Positions 38,993 through 48,504 of a DNA stretch of 64,000 nucleotides are shown here, piece by piece (the first letter of the stretch is position 1; each line of letters opens with the position of its first letter). This stretch comes from Psychrobacter sp. DAB_AL43B (lineage in GTDB: Bacteria; Pseudomonadota; Gammaproteobacteria; Pseudomonadales; Moraxellaceae): positions 1,054,001 through 1,118,000 of the forward strand of contig NZ_LT799838.1 of the NCBI RefSeq assembly GCF_900168255.1, given 5' to 3'. The position numbers and the translations under genes were made by a program. Under the pieces are notes generated by a model that made no database searches, was not told the DNA's origin, and was given only the letters and a program-made list of their open reading frames with translations.

Positions 38993-39673
38993 ATGTCTGC
39001 GATTTTAAAAGCGATCAATATCAATAAGATATATGATGAAGGCGCCGTCAGTACACAAGTATTGACAGGTTTAGATTTGACTGTCAATGCCGGTGAGCGT
39101 ATAGCTATTGTTGGAACCAGTGGGTCAGGAAAAAGTACCTTGCTACACCTGCTAGGTGGACTTGATATGCCGACTAGCGGCGAAGTTTGGCTGCATGGTC
39201 AGTTATTAAATAATATGAATGAGACTGAACGTGGTGCGATGCGTAATAAGCACTTAGGATTTATTTATCAGTTCCATCATCTATTGGCTGAATTTACTGC
39301 CATTGAGAACGTTGCTATGCCGTTATTGATGCGCCCAAAAGTATCGACGACTGAAGCGCGTCAACAAGCGATTGATATCTTAAATAGTGTCGGTCTTGAG
39401 CATCGCTTGGCGCATAGGCCTGGTGAGTTATCAGGTGGTGAGCGTCAGCGCGTGGCTATTGCCCGTGCCTTGGTTACCAAACCATCACTTATTTTGGCGG
39501 ATGAGCCAACTGGTAACTTAGATTATGACAATGCACAAAGCGTTTTTGGTCTGTTATCAGAGCTACAAAGCACGATGAAAACGGCGCTGTTGATGGTGAC
39601 GCATGATCGCAATTTGGCCGCACTGGCTGATCGTCAGCTGCTCTTGCGCAATGGTCATTGGGAAGATTATTAA
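38993..39673 (+). CDS. lolD: Lipoprotein-releasing ABC transporter ATPase LolD
   Basis: A 226-residue cytosolic ATPase. It has Walker [19 protein letters not shown], the LolD-specific [15 protein letters not shown] (Q-loop with coupling residues), the signature [15 protein letters not shown] and Walker [13 protein letters not shown]. It powers lipoprotein release by the permease encoded 44 bases upstream. AAAGGAAGC precedes the ATG. Together the two genes end at the terminator near 39800. Confidence 0.96.
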   Translation: MSAILKAININKIYDEGAVSTQVLTGLDLTVNAGERIAIVGTSGSGKSTLLHLLGGLDMPTSGEVWLHGQLLNNMNETERGAMRNKHLGFIYQFHHLLAEFTAIENVAMPLLMRPKVSTTEARQQAIDILNSVGLEHRLAHRPGELSGGERQRVAIARALVTKPSLILADEPTGNLDYDNAQSVFGLLSELQSTMKTALLMVTHDRNLAALADRQLLLRNGHWEDY

Positions 39674-39796
39674 AGACTGTGATTTTAAATAGTGTGTTTT
39701 TAATAAGGTAAGTAATTGCCAGCGCGCTAAGTGTTTTATGCTAAATGCTACTGGGCAGTCTGTTTTTACGGTTAGACTTTTAATAAAAAATAAGAT

Positions 39797-39829
39797 AAAA
39801 AAGAGGCTGCAAAATAGCAGCCTTTTTAT
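39797..39829 (+). terminator. Terminator of lolFD
   Basis: AGGCTGC (39804-39810) pairs with GCAGCCT (39817-39823), flanked by A- and T-runs. It ends only about 20 bases before the start of the next small gene. Confidence 0.85.
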
Positions 39830-39847
39830 TTAATGAGGATTGATGTT

Positions 39848-40159
39848 ATGGATAAAGATGACGACCCGATTGCGGCTTTTGGTAGTATTGAAGAAGGTGA
39901 TGAGCCTTTAAAGGCCTATATGGATCCGACGTTATTCGATACGATTGAGAAACAAGCACAAATAGATCTGCTTACCCCTGTTTTTGATGCTATCACGTTA
40001 GCCGGTGTTGATTTCGATTTGAAAGCTCAGGATAGCGCAACAGGTAAGCGCTACATATTACTTAAAGATGAAGCAGTGATTGATGTTTTTGTGATGGATA
40101 CCAACCTTACCAATAATATTCTGAACACGATAGAGAAACATAAAGAAGACGATTTATAG
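39848..40159 (+). CDS. Small acidic protein, function unknown
   Basis: About 103 residues from the ATG at 39848, chosen because GAGGAT sits at the right distance; an ATG at 39833 lies almost on the terminator. The protein is rich in Asp and Glu and has the pattern IDLLTPVFDAITLAGVDFDLKAQD. No motif, signal or membrane helix is seen and I do not recognise it. It starts about 20 bases after the lolD terminator, so it is either transcribed by read-through or from a promoter buried in the terminator. Confidence 0.6.
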   Translation: MDKDDDPIAAFGSIEEGDEPLKAYMDPTLFDTIEKQAQIDLLTPVFDAITLAGVDFDLKAQDSATGKRYILLKDEAVIDVFVMDTNLTNNILNTIEKHKEDDL

Positions 40160-40204
40160 GTTTAGATAACGATACCGGCTACCACTTTATATTACAGTAA
40201 CTGA

Positions 40205-40780
40205 TCAAGGTTTAGGTGGTTTATCGGAGGAGTTACTCTGACGTTTCTGCCAAGTAGTCACGGTTTTATAACGCCAGATCGCTTTAAATGCTAAGCCGCA
40301 TACAATGCTGGTAATAATGGCTAGAATGGTGATACCTAAAGAAAAAGCCGATATTGATACGGTGCCTTTATAAGTAATAAATGGATTGGCGCCGTCTGAC
40401 AATGCCCATAAGCTAAAATCAGCAATCATCCTGCCAATAAGCCGTAGACTAATCATCGGTACGTCAAGAATTTTGGCACCAATATAATAAGCCGCATAAA
40501 AGATAGGTAAGCTGGTGAGCGGATTGGTAATCCATGTCAGACCAAGCGCCATTGGTACATTAGCACGAAAAATAAGCGCGCCGATTAATGCCAATAACAT
40601 TTGTCCTGGTAGTGGGAAAAATGCGCTAAGCACACCGATATAAACCGCTTTGTTCAAGCTATGCCGATTAAAATGCCACAAACGCGGGTCAGCAAGTTGC
40701 GGCGCAAATAGTTTTAATGTGCGACTTTCTAAAATTTGTTCGGGGGTAGGGAGCAAGTCTTGCAGACGTTTTTTTGGCAC
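40205..40780 (-). CDS. DUF2062 membrane protein
   Basis: 191 residues starting with GTG at 40780, supported by AGGCGAT just upstream. The sequence NKAVYIGVLSAFFPLPGQMLLALIGALIFRANVPMALGLTWITNPLT is the DUF2062 signature. There are about three to four membrane helices. The family is widespread, sometimes fused to glycosyltransferases, with no defined function. It is the converging neighbour of the small acidic protein and is divergent from comEC. Confidence 0.85.
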   Translation of the reverse strand: MPKKRLQDLLPTPEQILESRTLKLFAPQLADPRLWHFNRHSLNKAVYIGVLSAFFPLPGQMLLALIGALIFRANVPMALGLTWITNPLTSLPIFYAAYYIGAKILDVPMISLRLIGRMIADFSLWALSDGANPFITYKGTVSISAFSLGITILAIITSIVCGLAFKAIWRYKTVTTWQKRQSNSSDKPPKP

Positions 40781-41085
40781 AGAATCGCCTTCGATCGTTA
40801 TCTACAGCCCGCTCAATCATATTGATAGGCTAGTATGCAGTAATATTGTTAATAAAAAATACGGATAAGGATGTTATCAGAAAAACAGGATAATAATGTT
40901 GGATAATCACGATCGCAGTATGTGTCATCAGTATAGGGTAATATCAGTATAAATACCATTGCTCGATATAGCGGTTTTTATGGCTAAGGTAAGGATAACG
41001 GAACAACCCAATTCTTTATGTATGCTAATAAGAAGGTTCTTCTTAGACATAATTTAACATTCAGAATATCAAGCAAGGAGCGCTG
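40781..41085. other. Divergent intergenic region upstream of comEC
   Basis: About 300 bases without a gene. It holds the promoters of the DUF2062 gene and comEC, but no box can be picked with confidence. Confidence 0.5.
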
Positions 41086-44000
41086 GTGTACTGGTTAATT
41101 GGTAGCTTTATCATCATCGCTATGATGGGCGTTTTGGCAGTTGCCGATAGTATGGCGCTGCCAATTAATCCGTGGTTAATGGATATCGTAAATACTCCTA
41201 TTCTATCTTTATCACTCATTTTTCTTGTCATTATTCTGCTGGTTATTAGCCAATTCAATATACCTTTCGTCAATAGTGTAAGCCCTTCTCGCCATTCATC
41301 TCGTTACTCTCAGCTTGCTGCTCGTATCGCCACTCATATCTTAGTCGCCATATTAGCAATCGGACTGGTTATTGGAAGTGCGCTGCAAGCCTTAGTTAGC
41401 CATCAACAGGCAGAAGCCACAAAAATCATTGAGCCAATGCGTGTACAGGCTTTAGTTAGTATCGAGGGTATCAGTGATAGCGTCTATGATGCCACCACTG
41501 ATAGTGGCTATCGGCAAGTAGCTACCATCAGTTACGTAACGCCATTGGTATCTGAGTTGACGGCGCAAGATTTAGATACAGTTTCAGCGAATTATAGGGC
41601 AGGGCTTAATGATAGCCTAAGCACAAATAAAGTAAGTAACGATTATTTAAGTGAAAATGATTTAAGCGGAAATAGTACCGAAAATATCGAATATCGTGTA
41701 TTGCTCAATGCTTATCCGAAAAAACCAGTTAAACAGTCATTAAATAAGCCATCTAAGAAAGTATCTAAAAAGTCATCTAAAAAATTATCTAAGCGCTTAT
41801 CGAACAAAACAACTAAGCAAAATCAGATGATAGACTTAAATCATTTGCAGCCTGGTGATAAGCTATTTATGACCTTGACGCTTACGCCGCTTGCTACTTC
41901 TGAGCAAGCGCTAAACAACCCTTCAGGTTTTGATAGTTATCGATGGTTACGGGGTCGTCATATTGATGGGGTAGCCAATATACTGGCTACCAGTAGCTCG
42001 ACTGTGGCGCTTAATGACTCAGCGTCGCTGGTAATATCTGATGATTCTTATCTAAAACGCTTACGTACTAGTATTGACCAAGGGCGTTGGCAGTTACGCC
42101 AACACTTTTATCAAGATTGGTCCGCAAATACTGCCGCAGAACAACAAGCGAAAGCAGTAACTTTAAGTTTGCTGACCGGCGATCGCAGTTTAATCAGTCG
42201 TGATACTAAAGATTTATATCAACTGGCAGGTATCTCGCACTTGTTGGCTATCTCAGGTACGCATGTTTTGTTTTTAGCAATTATGTTTGCAGGGGCCGTT
42301 GTACTATTGCTGAATCGTCTGTATCCAGCAGTATACCGTTATGTATCGCGCTGGCAATTACGTTGGTGGGTGATGATTAGCGCTGCGTTTATTTATGCGT
42401 TATTTACTGGGTTCGATGTACCGGCTGCTCGTACTGCTTGGATGTTACTGGCCGTAGGTGTGGCAAGGCTCACTTTATTGCCCATTAGTACCATGCGCGT
42501 ATTATTTGCACTGGCAGTGCTAATGGCATGGCGCGATCCCTATGTATTATGGCAGGCAGGTTATTGGCTGTCCTTTATTGCCGTGGCGCTATTACTCAAA
42601 TATGATGATACCTCACAGCAGCGTCAGCAATTGGAATCAAGCCAATCACCTACCTTTACTCATAGCTTCTCTCAGAATAGCCTCTCTCCGAATAACTCCT
42701 CTCCAAACAACCTTTATAAAAACCGTCATGTGCTTACACATATATGGATAGGTTTTAAACGTTTATTTAAATTACAGTGCTGGCTATTTATCGCTCTACT
42801 GCCTGTGACTTTATTGTTGTTTGGTAAGGCATCGCTGTGGGGTCTGGTCATTAATCTATTCGCGATTGGCTTATTTGGCTGGATCATTGTACCGCTGAAT
42901 CTGTTAGCAGGACTTTGCTATTTGATATTACCTCCTGTAGCAGAGGGTATTTGGACGCTTGTCATCGCAATGGTAAGTAGTTTACATGAGCTGATAGCAT
43001 GGCTAACGGCATTGCCTGCGCTATCAGATGCGTGGCTATATACACCCGTCAATTTGGCGATTTTACTCATGGTATTACTAGCCATGTTGCCTTGGTTGGT
43101 GCCCCGCGGTCTGATCAGTCGTTGGTTAGCACTACCGCCGCTCAGCCTTTTAGTCATGACCGTATATGCCAATCAGCAATCACTAACTATGACCCCGAGC
43201 TTATATATTTTGCCAACAGGTGATCAATATATAAGTGCTTCTTTGTTACAGTATCCTGTCATCAATAACACGGATAAGAAAAGTGTCAGTTGGCTGTTTT
43301 TAGCCGACCATAGACCTATCGATGCAAGAACAATGCCCGGTAGTTTGACAGCAGATAAATTATCTGACGCACTAGAGCAGCAATTGGGTAGCTTATCCGT
43401 TAATAAACTAGAGGGCATCGTAGTACAAAGCAGTAGTATTGGCGTGACTGATTCGCGCGCTTATGACAATACGCGCAATGCGATGAATCCCAAAGCCTCT
43501 GAGCTTTTACCAATGACAGTCGCTCAGCTAAGTCAGCGTTTACCGGTTAGCCAATATTGGCAAGCAGGGCGTAGTGAGCGTTGGTCAGCGCTTCAGGAAG
43601 CTTATAAAGTAGCCAATCACTCTCAGAGTGCTGCGACTATCAGTGCCCAACGCTGCGAATCAGGTAAAACATGGCAACTAGCGAACGGTGGTTTAACGTT
43701 GCAAGCAATAACAGGTTGGAGCAGTATAGAGGATGCCAGTGTTTGGGACTGCACTGTTGCTATTGATAGCAGCAAACCTATAAGGGTGCTAAAGTATCAT
43801 GCAAGTGATCCACTCAAGTCATTACCTGTCACTGTACAAACTCTCACATCAAGCAGCCAACCACAGAACTCTCAAGAAAATAGCTCTCAATCACGTCTGA
43901 TTTTGAATACAGATACTCATCAGCGCGTTTGGCAAATGTGGTCATTAATGTGCTCGGCTGAGACAAAAAATACAAATGTAGCAATGAATCGCACGACATG

Positions 44001-44145
44001 GCTTGGTCACAGTGCCTCGCATATATCTGCTGATGTAATCAACCGGCAACAAATACGTGAGATAATAACCTATGATGATAAGCCGTTAGAAGCTGCTTTA
44101 TCTGTTAATGCTATTGTCGATACTGATACCTACATTAAGCCTTAG
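41086..44145 (+). CDS. comEC: DNA uptake channel protein ComEC/Rec2
   Basis: 1019 residues, starting with GTG at 41086 behind a strong AAGGAG. Order: N-terminal membrane helices and an OB-like DUF4131 region (about 70-330, with a Lys/Ser repeat at about 211-243), the competence membrane domain (about 365-680, with LAGISHLLAISGTHVLFL), and a C-terminal domain where a metallo-beta-lactamase fold is expected. That last part lacks the HxHxDH-type metal motif; the aligned stretch reads LEGIVVQSSSIGVTD. It would pass single-stranded DNA through the inner membrane during natural transformation. The cytoplasmic nuclease-like activity is doubtful here. Confidence 0.9.
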   Translation: MYWLIGSFIIIAMMGVLAVADSMALPINPWLMDIVNTPILSLSLIFLVIILLVISQFNIPFVNSVSPSRHSSRYSQLAARIATHILVAILAIGLVIGSALQALVSHQQAEATKIIEPMRVQALVSIEGISDSVYDATTDSGYRQVATISYVTPLVSELTAQDLDTVSANYRAGLNDSLSTNKVSNDYLSENDLSGNSTENIEYRVLLNAYPKKPVKQSLNKPSKKVSKKSSKKLSKRLSNKTTKQNQMIDLNHLQPGDKLFMTLTLTPLATSEQALNNPSGFDSYRWLRGRHIDGVANILATSSSTVALNDSASLVISDDSYLKRLRTSIDQGRWQLRQHFYQDWSANTAAEQQAKAVTLSLLTGDRSLISRDTKDLYQLAGISHLLAISGTHVLFLAIMFAGAVVLLLNRLYPAVYRYVSRWQLRWWVMISAAFIYALFTGFDVPAARTAWMLLAVGVARLTLLPISTMRVLFALAVLMAWRDPYVLWQAGYWLSFIAVALLLKYDDTSQQRQQLESSQSPTFTHSFSQNSLSPNNSSPNNLYKNRHVLTHIWIGFKRLFKLQCWLFIALLPVTLLLFGKASLWGLVINLFAIGLFGWIIVPLNLLAGLCYLILPPVAEGIWTLVIAMVSSLHELIAWLTALPALSDAWLYTPVNLAILLMVLLAMLPWLVPRGLISRWLALPPLSLLVMTVYANQQSLTMTPSLYILPTGDQYISASLLQYPVINNTDKKSVSWLFLADHRPIDARTMPGSLTADKLSDALEQQLGSLSVNKLEGIVVQSSSIGVTDSRAYDNTRNAMNPKASELLPMTVAQLSQRLPVSQYWQAGRSERWSALQEAYKVANHSQSAATISAQRCESGKTWQLANGGLTLQAITGWSSIEDASVWDCTVAIDSSKPIRVLKYHASDPLKSLPVTVQTLTSSSQPQNSQENSSQSRLILNTDTHQRVWQMWSLMCSAETKNTNVAMNRTTWLGHSASHISADVINRQQIREIITYDDKPLEAALSVNAIVDTDTYIKP

Positions 44146-44269
44146 CCTTTATCTTGATAATATTGCCATTAGAAAATGCGCGTATTTCACAGATCCGCTA
44201 TTGAACCATGAGCAAAATGGCACCATACTTAGAAGCCTATTCATACAGAAAGCTTGAACAGTAAGAAAT

Positions 44270-44303
44270 ATTAATTTTTGCTGTACATTAATTTTTGCTG
44301 TAC
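44270..44303. repeat. 17-base tandem duplication upstream of sppA
   Basis: ATTAATTTTTGCTGTAC occurs at 44270-44286 and again directly at 44287-44303, without mismatch. It lies 58 bases before the sppA start. It may be a recent duplication; if it contains a regulator or promoter element, that would be doubled. Confidence 0.95.
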
Positions 44304-44360
44304 ATAGTTTCTATATCATCTCTTTTATTGTTTTACATTGTTTCTGACTTAGGAAGTTAT

Positions 44361-45416
44361 ATGCCCAACTGGCCACCAGACCCTAACAAACGTCCTGACA
44401 ATTCGGCAAATCAGCCAGTGCCGATGCAGCAGTCAAGCCAGCCGAGCGGACAAGAATGGCGACTGATTGAAAATACTTTACTAGCCAGTGTGGTCGAGCA
44501 ACGTCGCGCACGTCGCTGGAGTATTTTCTTTAAGCTATTGACCTTTGGTTATATTCTATTGATATTTTTGACGATCGGTCGTAGTTGCAGCACTGAAACA
44601 GCATCTGGTCTTGATGGTATCGATACCAGCAAGCCACATTTAGCAGTGGTTGAGCTACAAGGAACAATTAGTAGTGGTGATGTCGCCAATGCTTATGATG
44701 TCAATGACGCCTTAACTCGCGCTTTTAAAAATAGTAATTCAAAAGCGGTGGCTCTAGATATTAACTCACCGGGTGGCTCTCCCGTACAGTCTGACGAAAT
44801 CTGGCAAACCATGATGGACTTACGTAAAGAGTATCCCGATAAAAAGCTTTATGCGGTGATTGGTGATATTGGTGCTTCTGGCGCTTATTATATTGCTTCA
44901 GCTGCTGATGAAATTTATGTCAATCCATCAAGCTTGGTTGGTTCGATTGGGGTTATTATGCCAAGCTATAATATAGAAGGCTTAATGGATAAGGTCGGCG
45001 TAGAAGATCGCACCATTACTGCTGGCGAGTACAAAGATATTTTAAGTTTGTCACGTCCACTCACTGATTACGAAGAAAAGCACGTCGAAAAAGTGCTGGC
45101 CAATACGCATAAACACTTTATCGATGCAGTGAAAGAAGGTCGCGGCAATCGTCTAAAAAATCCTGAACAGAATAAGTTGTTTTCAGGGCTATTTTGGACT
45201 GGAGAGCAATCTATCGCACTCGGTTTAGCAGATAAAAAGGGTAGTATCTCAAGCTTAGAAAAGCAGTTAAAACTTGATAATGTGGTCAATTATACCCCAA
45301 CTGATCCGTTCAGCTTATTTATGGATCGCTTTGCGGTTAAATTGGGCGCAGGCGTTGGTTCAAGTATCAATCTTGATGTGTTACCACAACAAGAGGGTAA
45401 TGCGCAGATGCGTTAA
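44361..45416 (+). CDS. sppA: Signal peptide peptidase SppA
   Basis: 351 residues from the ATG at 44361 (TAGGAAG upstream); an in-frame TTG at 44295 is less likely. One membrane helix (about 55-78) is followed by a single S49 peptidase domain (short-type SppA, not the 618-residue double form). The serine is in DIGASGAYYIASAADEI and the lysine in VEDRTITAGEYKDIL. It degrades cleaved signal peptides in the inner membrane. A terminator follows at 45454-45481. Confidence 0.93.
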   Translation: MPNWPPDPNKRPDNSANQPVPMQQSSQPSGQEWRLIENTLLASVVEQRRARRWSIFFKLLTFGYILLIFLTIGRSCSTETASGLDGIDTSKPHLAVVELQGTISSGDVANAYDVNDALTRAFKNSNSKAVALDINSPGGSPVQSDEIWQTMMDLRKEYPDKKLYAVIGDIGASGAYYIASAADEIYVNPSSLVGSIGVIMPSYNIEGLMDKVGVEDRTITAGEYKDILSLSRPLTDYEEKHVEKVLANTHKHFIDAVKEGRGNRLKNPEQNKLFSGLFWTGEQSIALGLADKKGSISSLEKQLKLDNVVNYTPTDPFSLFMDRFAVKLGAGVGSSINLDVLPQQEGNAQMR

Positions 45417-45453
45417 TGACTTTATGTTTTAGATTTAATGTGTATGATTGTTG

Positions 45454-45490
45454 AGGCTGAGCGTATTATTATGCTCAGCCTTAATTGTAT
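45454..45490 (+). terminator. Terminator of sppA
   Basis: AGGCTGAGC (45454-45462) pairs with GCTCAGCCT (45473-45481), followed by TAATTGT. The T-run is weak. Confidence 0.65.
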
Positions 45491-45551
45491 CTCATATTCA
45501 ATTATTATAAAAAATATACCAAATATCTATTTAAATTAATGAGAGCCTGTC

Positions 45552-46439
45552 ATGAATGGAATCAACTTGCAGACCTTTGCTGCGTTACCTGTATCTAAAA
45601 TAACACAAAAGCCAGTCATTCATTTTGCCCATGCTAATGGGATGCCAAGTGCAGTCTACCAGCCGTTTTTTGAGAATTTAGCGGAATTTTTTACGATTGA
45701 ATATATTGCTATGCTGGGTAACACCCCTGATTATCCGGTCGATGATCATTGGCGCAGTCTCACACAGCAAGTTATTAATAGTGTTAAAAATACCTGTGAG
45801 AAGCATGGTGTCACCCAAGTGGTAGGCGTTGGTCATTCGCTCGGTGCTATGTGTACCTTGCAGGCACTATATCGCGCCCCTGAATACTTTGCTCAAGCGG
45901 TACTCATGGATCCACCTTGGATTTATGGCAAAGTCAGTTTCCTATGGCATCTTGCTAAAACTGCAGATCGATTACCAATGATGAATAATCGCTTGATGGA
46001 TAAGTTATCACCAGCTGGGGTGTCTAAGCATCGCCGTGACGTTTGGGATAGCCGAGAAGATGCCTATGATAAAATGCGCCATAAAGGGTTTTTCAAAAAT
46101 TTTGATGAGCGCAGTTTTCAGGGCTATATCGAGCATGGTTTACATGAGCGCGCTGATGGCAAGGTGACACTCGCCATCCCCAAAGAAAGTGAAGTTGCGG
46201 TCTTTCGAACCAATCCATCGTGGTATTGGCTGAGCCCAAATCGTGCGCCTAAGCCTCCCGTTACTCTGATTATTGGCAAGGACAGTGTGTTTTTGAAGAG
46301 CCGCTTCCCGCAGAAAATAAAATCACGCTTGGATATTCCATATGAAACTCATGCAGGCGGTCATATGTTTCCACTCGAGCATCCAGAATCTGTATCACTG
46401 CAAGTGTTAGCGTTGATAAAAAAACAATTGCCCGCTTGA
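45552..46439 (+). CDS. Alpha/beta hydrolase
   Basis: 295 residues. The nucleophile elbow is VVGVGHSLGAMC and the catalytic histidine is in HAGGHMFPLEHP. Its FAHANGMPSAVYQPFFENLAE start (oxyanion region) resembles epoxide-hydrolase/esterase-like family members. No signal peptide is present. The stop overlaps the next frame, so it probably shares a transcript with the CPBP protease. The substrate is unknown. Confidence 0.85.
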   Translation: MNGINLQTFAALPVSKITQKPVIHFAHANGMPSAVYQPFFENLAEFFTIEYIAMLGNTPDYPVDDHWRSLTQQVINSVKNTCEKHGVTQVVGVGHSLGAMCTLQALYRAPEYFAQAVLMDPPWIYGKVSFLWHLAKTADRLPMMNNRLMDKLSPAGVSKHRRDVWDSREDAYDKMRHKGFFKNFDERSFQGYIEHGLHERADGKVTLAIPKESEVAVFRTNPSWYWLSPNRAPKPPVTLIIGKDSVFLKSRFPQKIKSRLDIPYETHAGGHMFPLEHPESVSLQVLALIKKQLPA

Positions 46440-46450
46440 GTTACGACGTT

Positions 46451-47248
46451 ATGCTAAAGCCAAATCCAACGATGACTGTAAATAACGACTCTGCTGCACA
46501 GTCTAACCATTTGCCATTATTTTCGCGCTTAGGCACCTTGCTACTTGTCATAGGAATGGTGGTTACGTTTTTTATTAGTCAATTAATAGGCGTTTATATC
46601 GCTGGCAAACTATTATTGCCTGCCGCTAAAAATGCAAGCGTAGGCGATATTTTCTTTTTTGGTAGTAATGATGGAACGGTGGTCAGTATTTCTATCATTA
46701 TAGGCTGTCTACTATTAGTGGCAATCAGCGTTTTAATCATTCGCCTAAGAGGAGGTGATTTACGCCAGTATTTGGCGTTAAAGCCGTTTTCATTAGCGGT
46801 TGGCGTGGGCATGATAGGATTGCTGGTGATATTTATGATTGGCAGTCAGGCATTAACGTATTGGCTTGATGCGTCGCCGCTGGCGTTTGTAGACCCTTTA
46901 TATCAGTCTGTGAGCTCAGTATGGTTACTGGTTTTTGCGATGGTCATTGTCGCGCCACTTTATGAAGAGCTGATATTTCGTGGCATATTATGGTCAGCCA
47001 TTGCAGAGCAATTCTCTAGCTCATTATATTCCGAGCATCGGGGGGCGATAGTTGCGAGTTTTGTGACCAGTTTGATATTTGCCGTCATTCACTTGCAATA
47101 TGGCATTTATGAGATAAGTACCATTGTGGTACTGGCGTTGATATTCTGCTATGCGCGTATCAAATCAGGCTCGTTATGGCTGCCAATATTATTGCATATT
47201 ATAAATAATGGTGCGGCTATGGGGCAATATTTAGCGCAAGTTGCATAA
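46451..47248 (+). CDS. CPBP-family intramembrane metalloprotease
   Basis: About 265 residues from the ATG at 46451; a TTG at 46436 overlapping the previous stop is possible but has no ribosome site. It has about seven membrane helices. Catalytic motifs are APLYEELIFRGILW (EExxxR), FAVIHLQYG and LPILLHIINNGAA, which match CAAX protease/bacteriocin-processing (ABI) enzymes. Its substrate is unknown. It lies directly after the hydrolase, possibly as an operon. Confidence 0.88.
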   Translation: MLKPNPTMTVNNDSAAQSNHLPLFSRLGTLLLVIGMVVTFFISQLIGVYIAGKLLLPAAKNASVGDIFFFGSNDGTVVSISIIIGCLLLVAISVLIIRLRGGDLRQYLALKPFSLAVGVGMIGLLVIFMIGSQALTYWLDASPLAFVDPLYQSVSSVWLLVFAMVIVAPLYEELIFRGILWSAIAEQFSSSLYSEHRGAIVASFVTSLIFAVIHLQYGIYEISTIVVLALIFCYARIKSGSLWLPILLHIINNGAAMGQYLAQVA

Positions 47249-47251
47249 AGC

Positions 47252-47287
47252 AATAACGGCTGTTCGCGCATACTTAACAGCCATTAT
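47252..47287. terminator. Hairpin between the CPBP gene and dusA
   Basis: AATAACGGCTGTT (47252-47264) pairs with AACAGCCATTAT (47275-47287) with a G-U pair. It sits between two converging genes, but the T-runs are poor. Confidence 0.5.
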
Positions 47288-47305
47288 GCCATATTATAAA
47301 TTTAG

Positions 47306-48277
47306 CTAAGCATCAGGGTTTAATAGTAAAACCTCATCCGCAGCGCGTTTGATATCGTCAATCGTTAAGTGCGGTTTACCACTCAACGCCTGTCGCCATT
47401 TTCGTGCACCCGTCAGCCCTTGGAACAACCCTAAATAATGCCTAGTCATCGTTGAGAGTGCTTCACCTTTAGCTATTTGCTCTTCTAAATAAGTATAGAG
47501 CTGCGCTAAAATATCTGAACGTTTAGGTGCTGGCTCGCCCCATAAGCTATTGGCTTCTGCTAATAAGTAAGGGTTATGGTAAAACGCTCGTCCAATCATC
47601 ACGCCGTCTATATGCTGCAAATGTGTGGCAATATCAGCAACCGTCTCGATACCACCATTAATCTCGATATCAAGCGCTGGAAAATCTTGTTTAAGACGGT
47701 AAACATCCTCATAGCGTAGCGGCGGTATCTCGCGATTTTGCTTAGGACTTAAGCCCTGTAGCCACGCGGTACGCGCATGAACGATGAATCTTGTACAACC
47801 GCCCGCCGCCACTGTTTGCACAAAATCTGCCATAAACTCGTAACTGTCAAAATCATCGATACCAACACGGTGTTTAACCGTCACTGGGATATCGACCGCC
47901 GCTTGCATGTGTCTCACTAAATCTGCAACTGTATTGGGCTCCGCCATGAGGCAGGCACCAATCTTATTATGTTGTACGCGGTCAGATGGACAACCAACGT
48001 TGATATTGACCTCGTCATAGCCATGCTGCTGAGCGAATTCGGCACATTGGGTCATCTCAGCGATATCTGCACCACCAAGTTGCAGCACCAGCGGGTGCTC
48101 AAGCGTATCAAAGCGTAGATGCCGCGCACGATTACCGTGTATCAGCGCACCAGTACTAATCATCTCGGTATACAGATAGACATGTGGATTAAAGAGGCGC
48201 GCAAAATAACGGTAATCTGTGGTGGTCCAATCGATCATAGGGGCGACCGAGAGTCGTTTATTGGTCATATCAACCAT
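47306..48277 (-). CDS. dusA: tRNA-dihydrouridine synthase DusA
   Basis: A 323-residue flavoenzyme reducing uridine to dihydrouridine in the tRNA D-loop (U20/U20a). It has the FMN-binding N-terminus (RLSVAPMIDWTTTDYRYFARL), the catalytic cysteine in VNINVGCPSDRVQ, and the DusA-specific ACLMAEP and TRHYLGLFQGLTGARKWR. An ATG at 48268 is an alternative start. It is transcribed alone. Confidence 0.95.
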   Translation of the reverse strand: MVDMTNKRLSVAPMIDWTTTDYRYFARLFNPHVYLYTEMISTGALIHGNRARHLRFDTLEHPLVLQLGGADIAEMTQCAEFAQQHGYDEVNINVGCPSDRVQHNKIGACLMAEPNTVADLVRHMQAAVDIPVTVKHRVGIDDFDSYEFMADFVQTVAAGGCTRFIVHARTAWLQGLSPKQNREIPPLRYEDVYRLKQDFPALDIEINGGIETVADIATHLQHIDGVMIGRAFYHNPYLLAEANSLWGEPAPKRSDILAQLYTYLEEQIAKGEALSTMTRHYLGLFQGLTGARKWRQALSGKPHLTIDDIKRAADEVLLLNPDA

Positions 48278-48504
48278 GTTTGGTAAGCCTTAGTTTTTCA
48301 AGAGATTTTGATTAGATTCTTCAAGTGTGGTTTTTGATATTTAGATTCTATATGGCTATTTTGGATGGCAATTGTATAAGGCACAATGGTTCAACTGCGC
48401 ATTGCACCTTATGGGTAATCTATAAGTTCATTCTATATAAGTTAAATGGTCACTAAGTCAGATGGTAAGAGAACCCAATAGCAGGCAAGTTGACTAACCC
48501 TTAC

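Noticed and set aside
42650..42720. Ser/Asn-rich near-repeat in comEC as a possible repeat element
   Set aside because: It is an in-frame, low-complexity loop between membrane helices and not a separate element.
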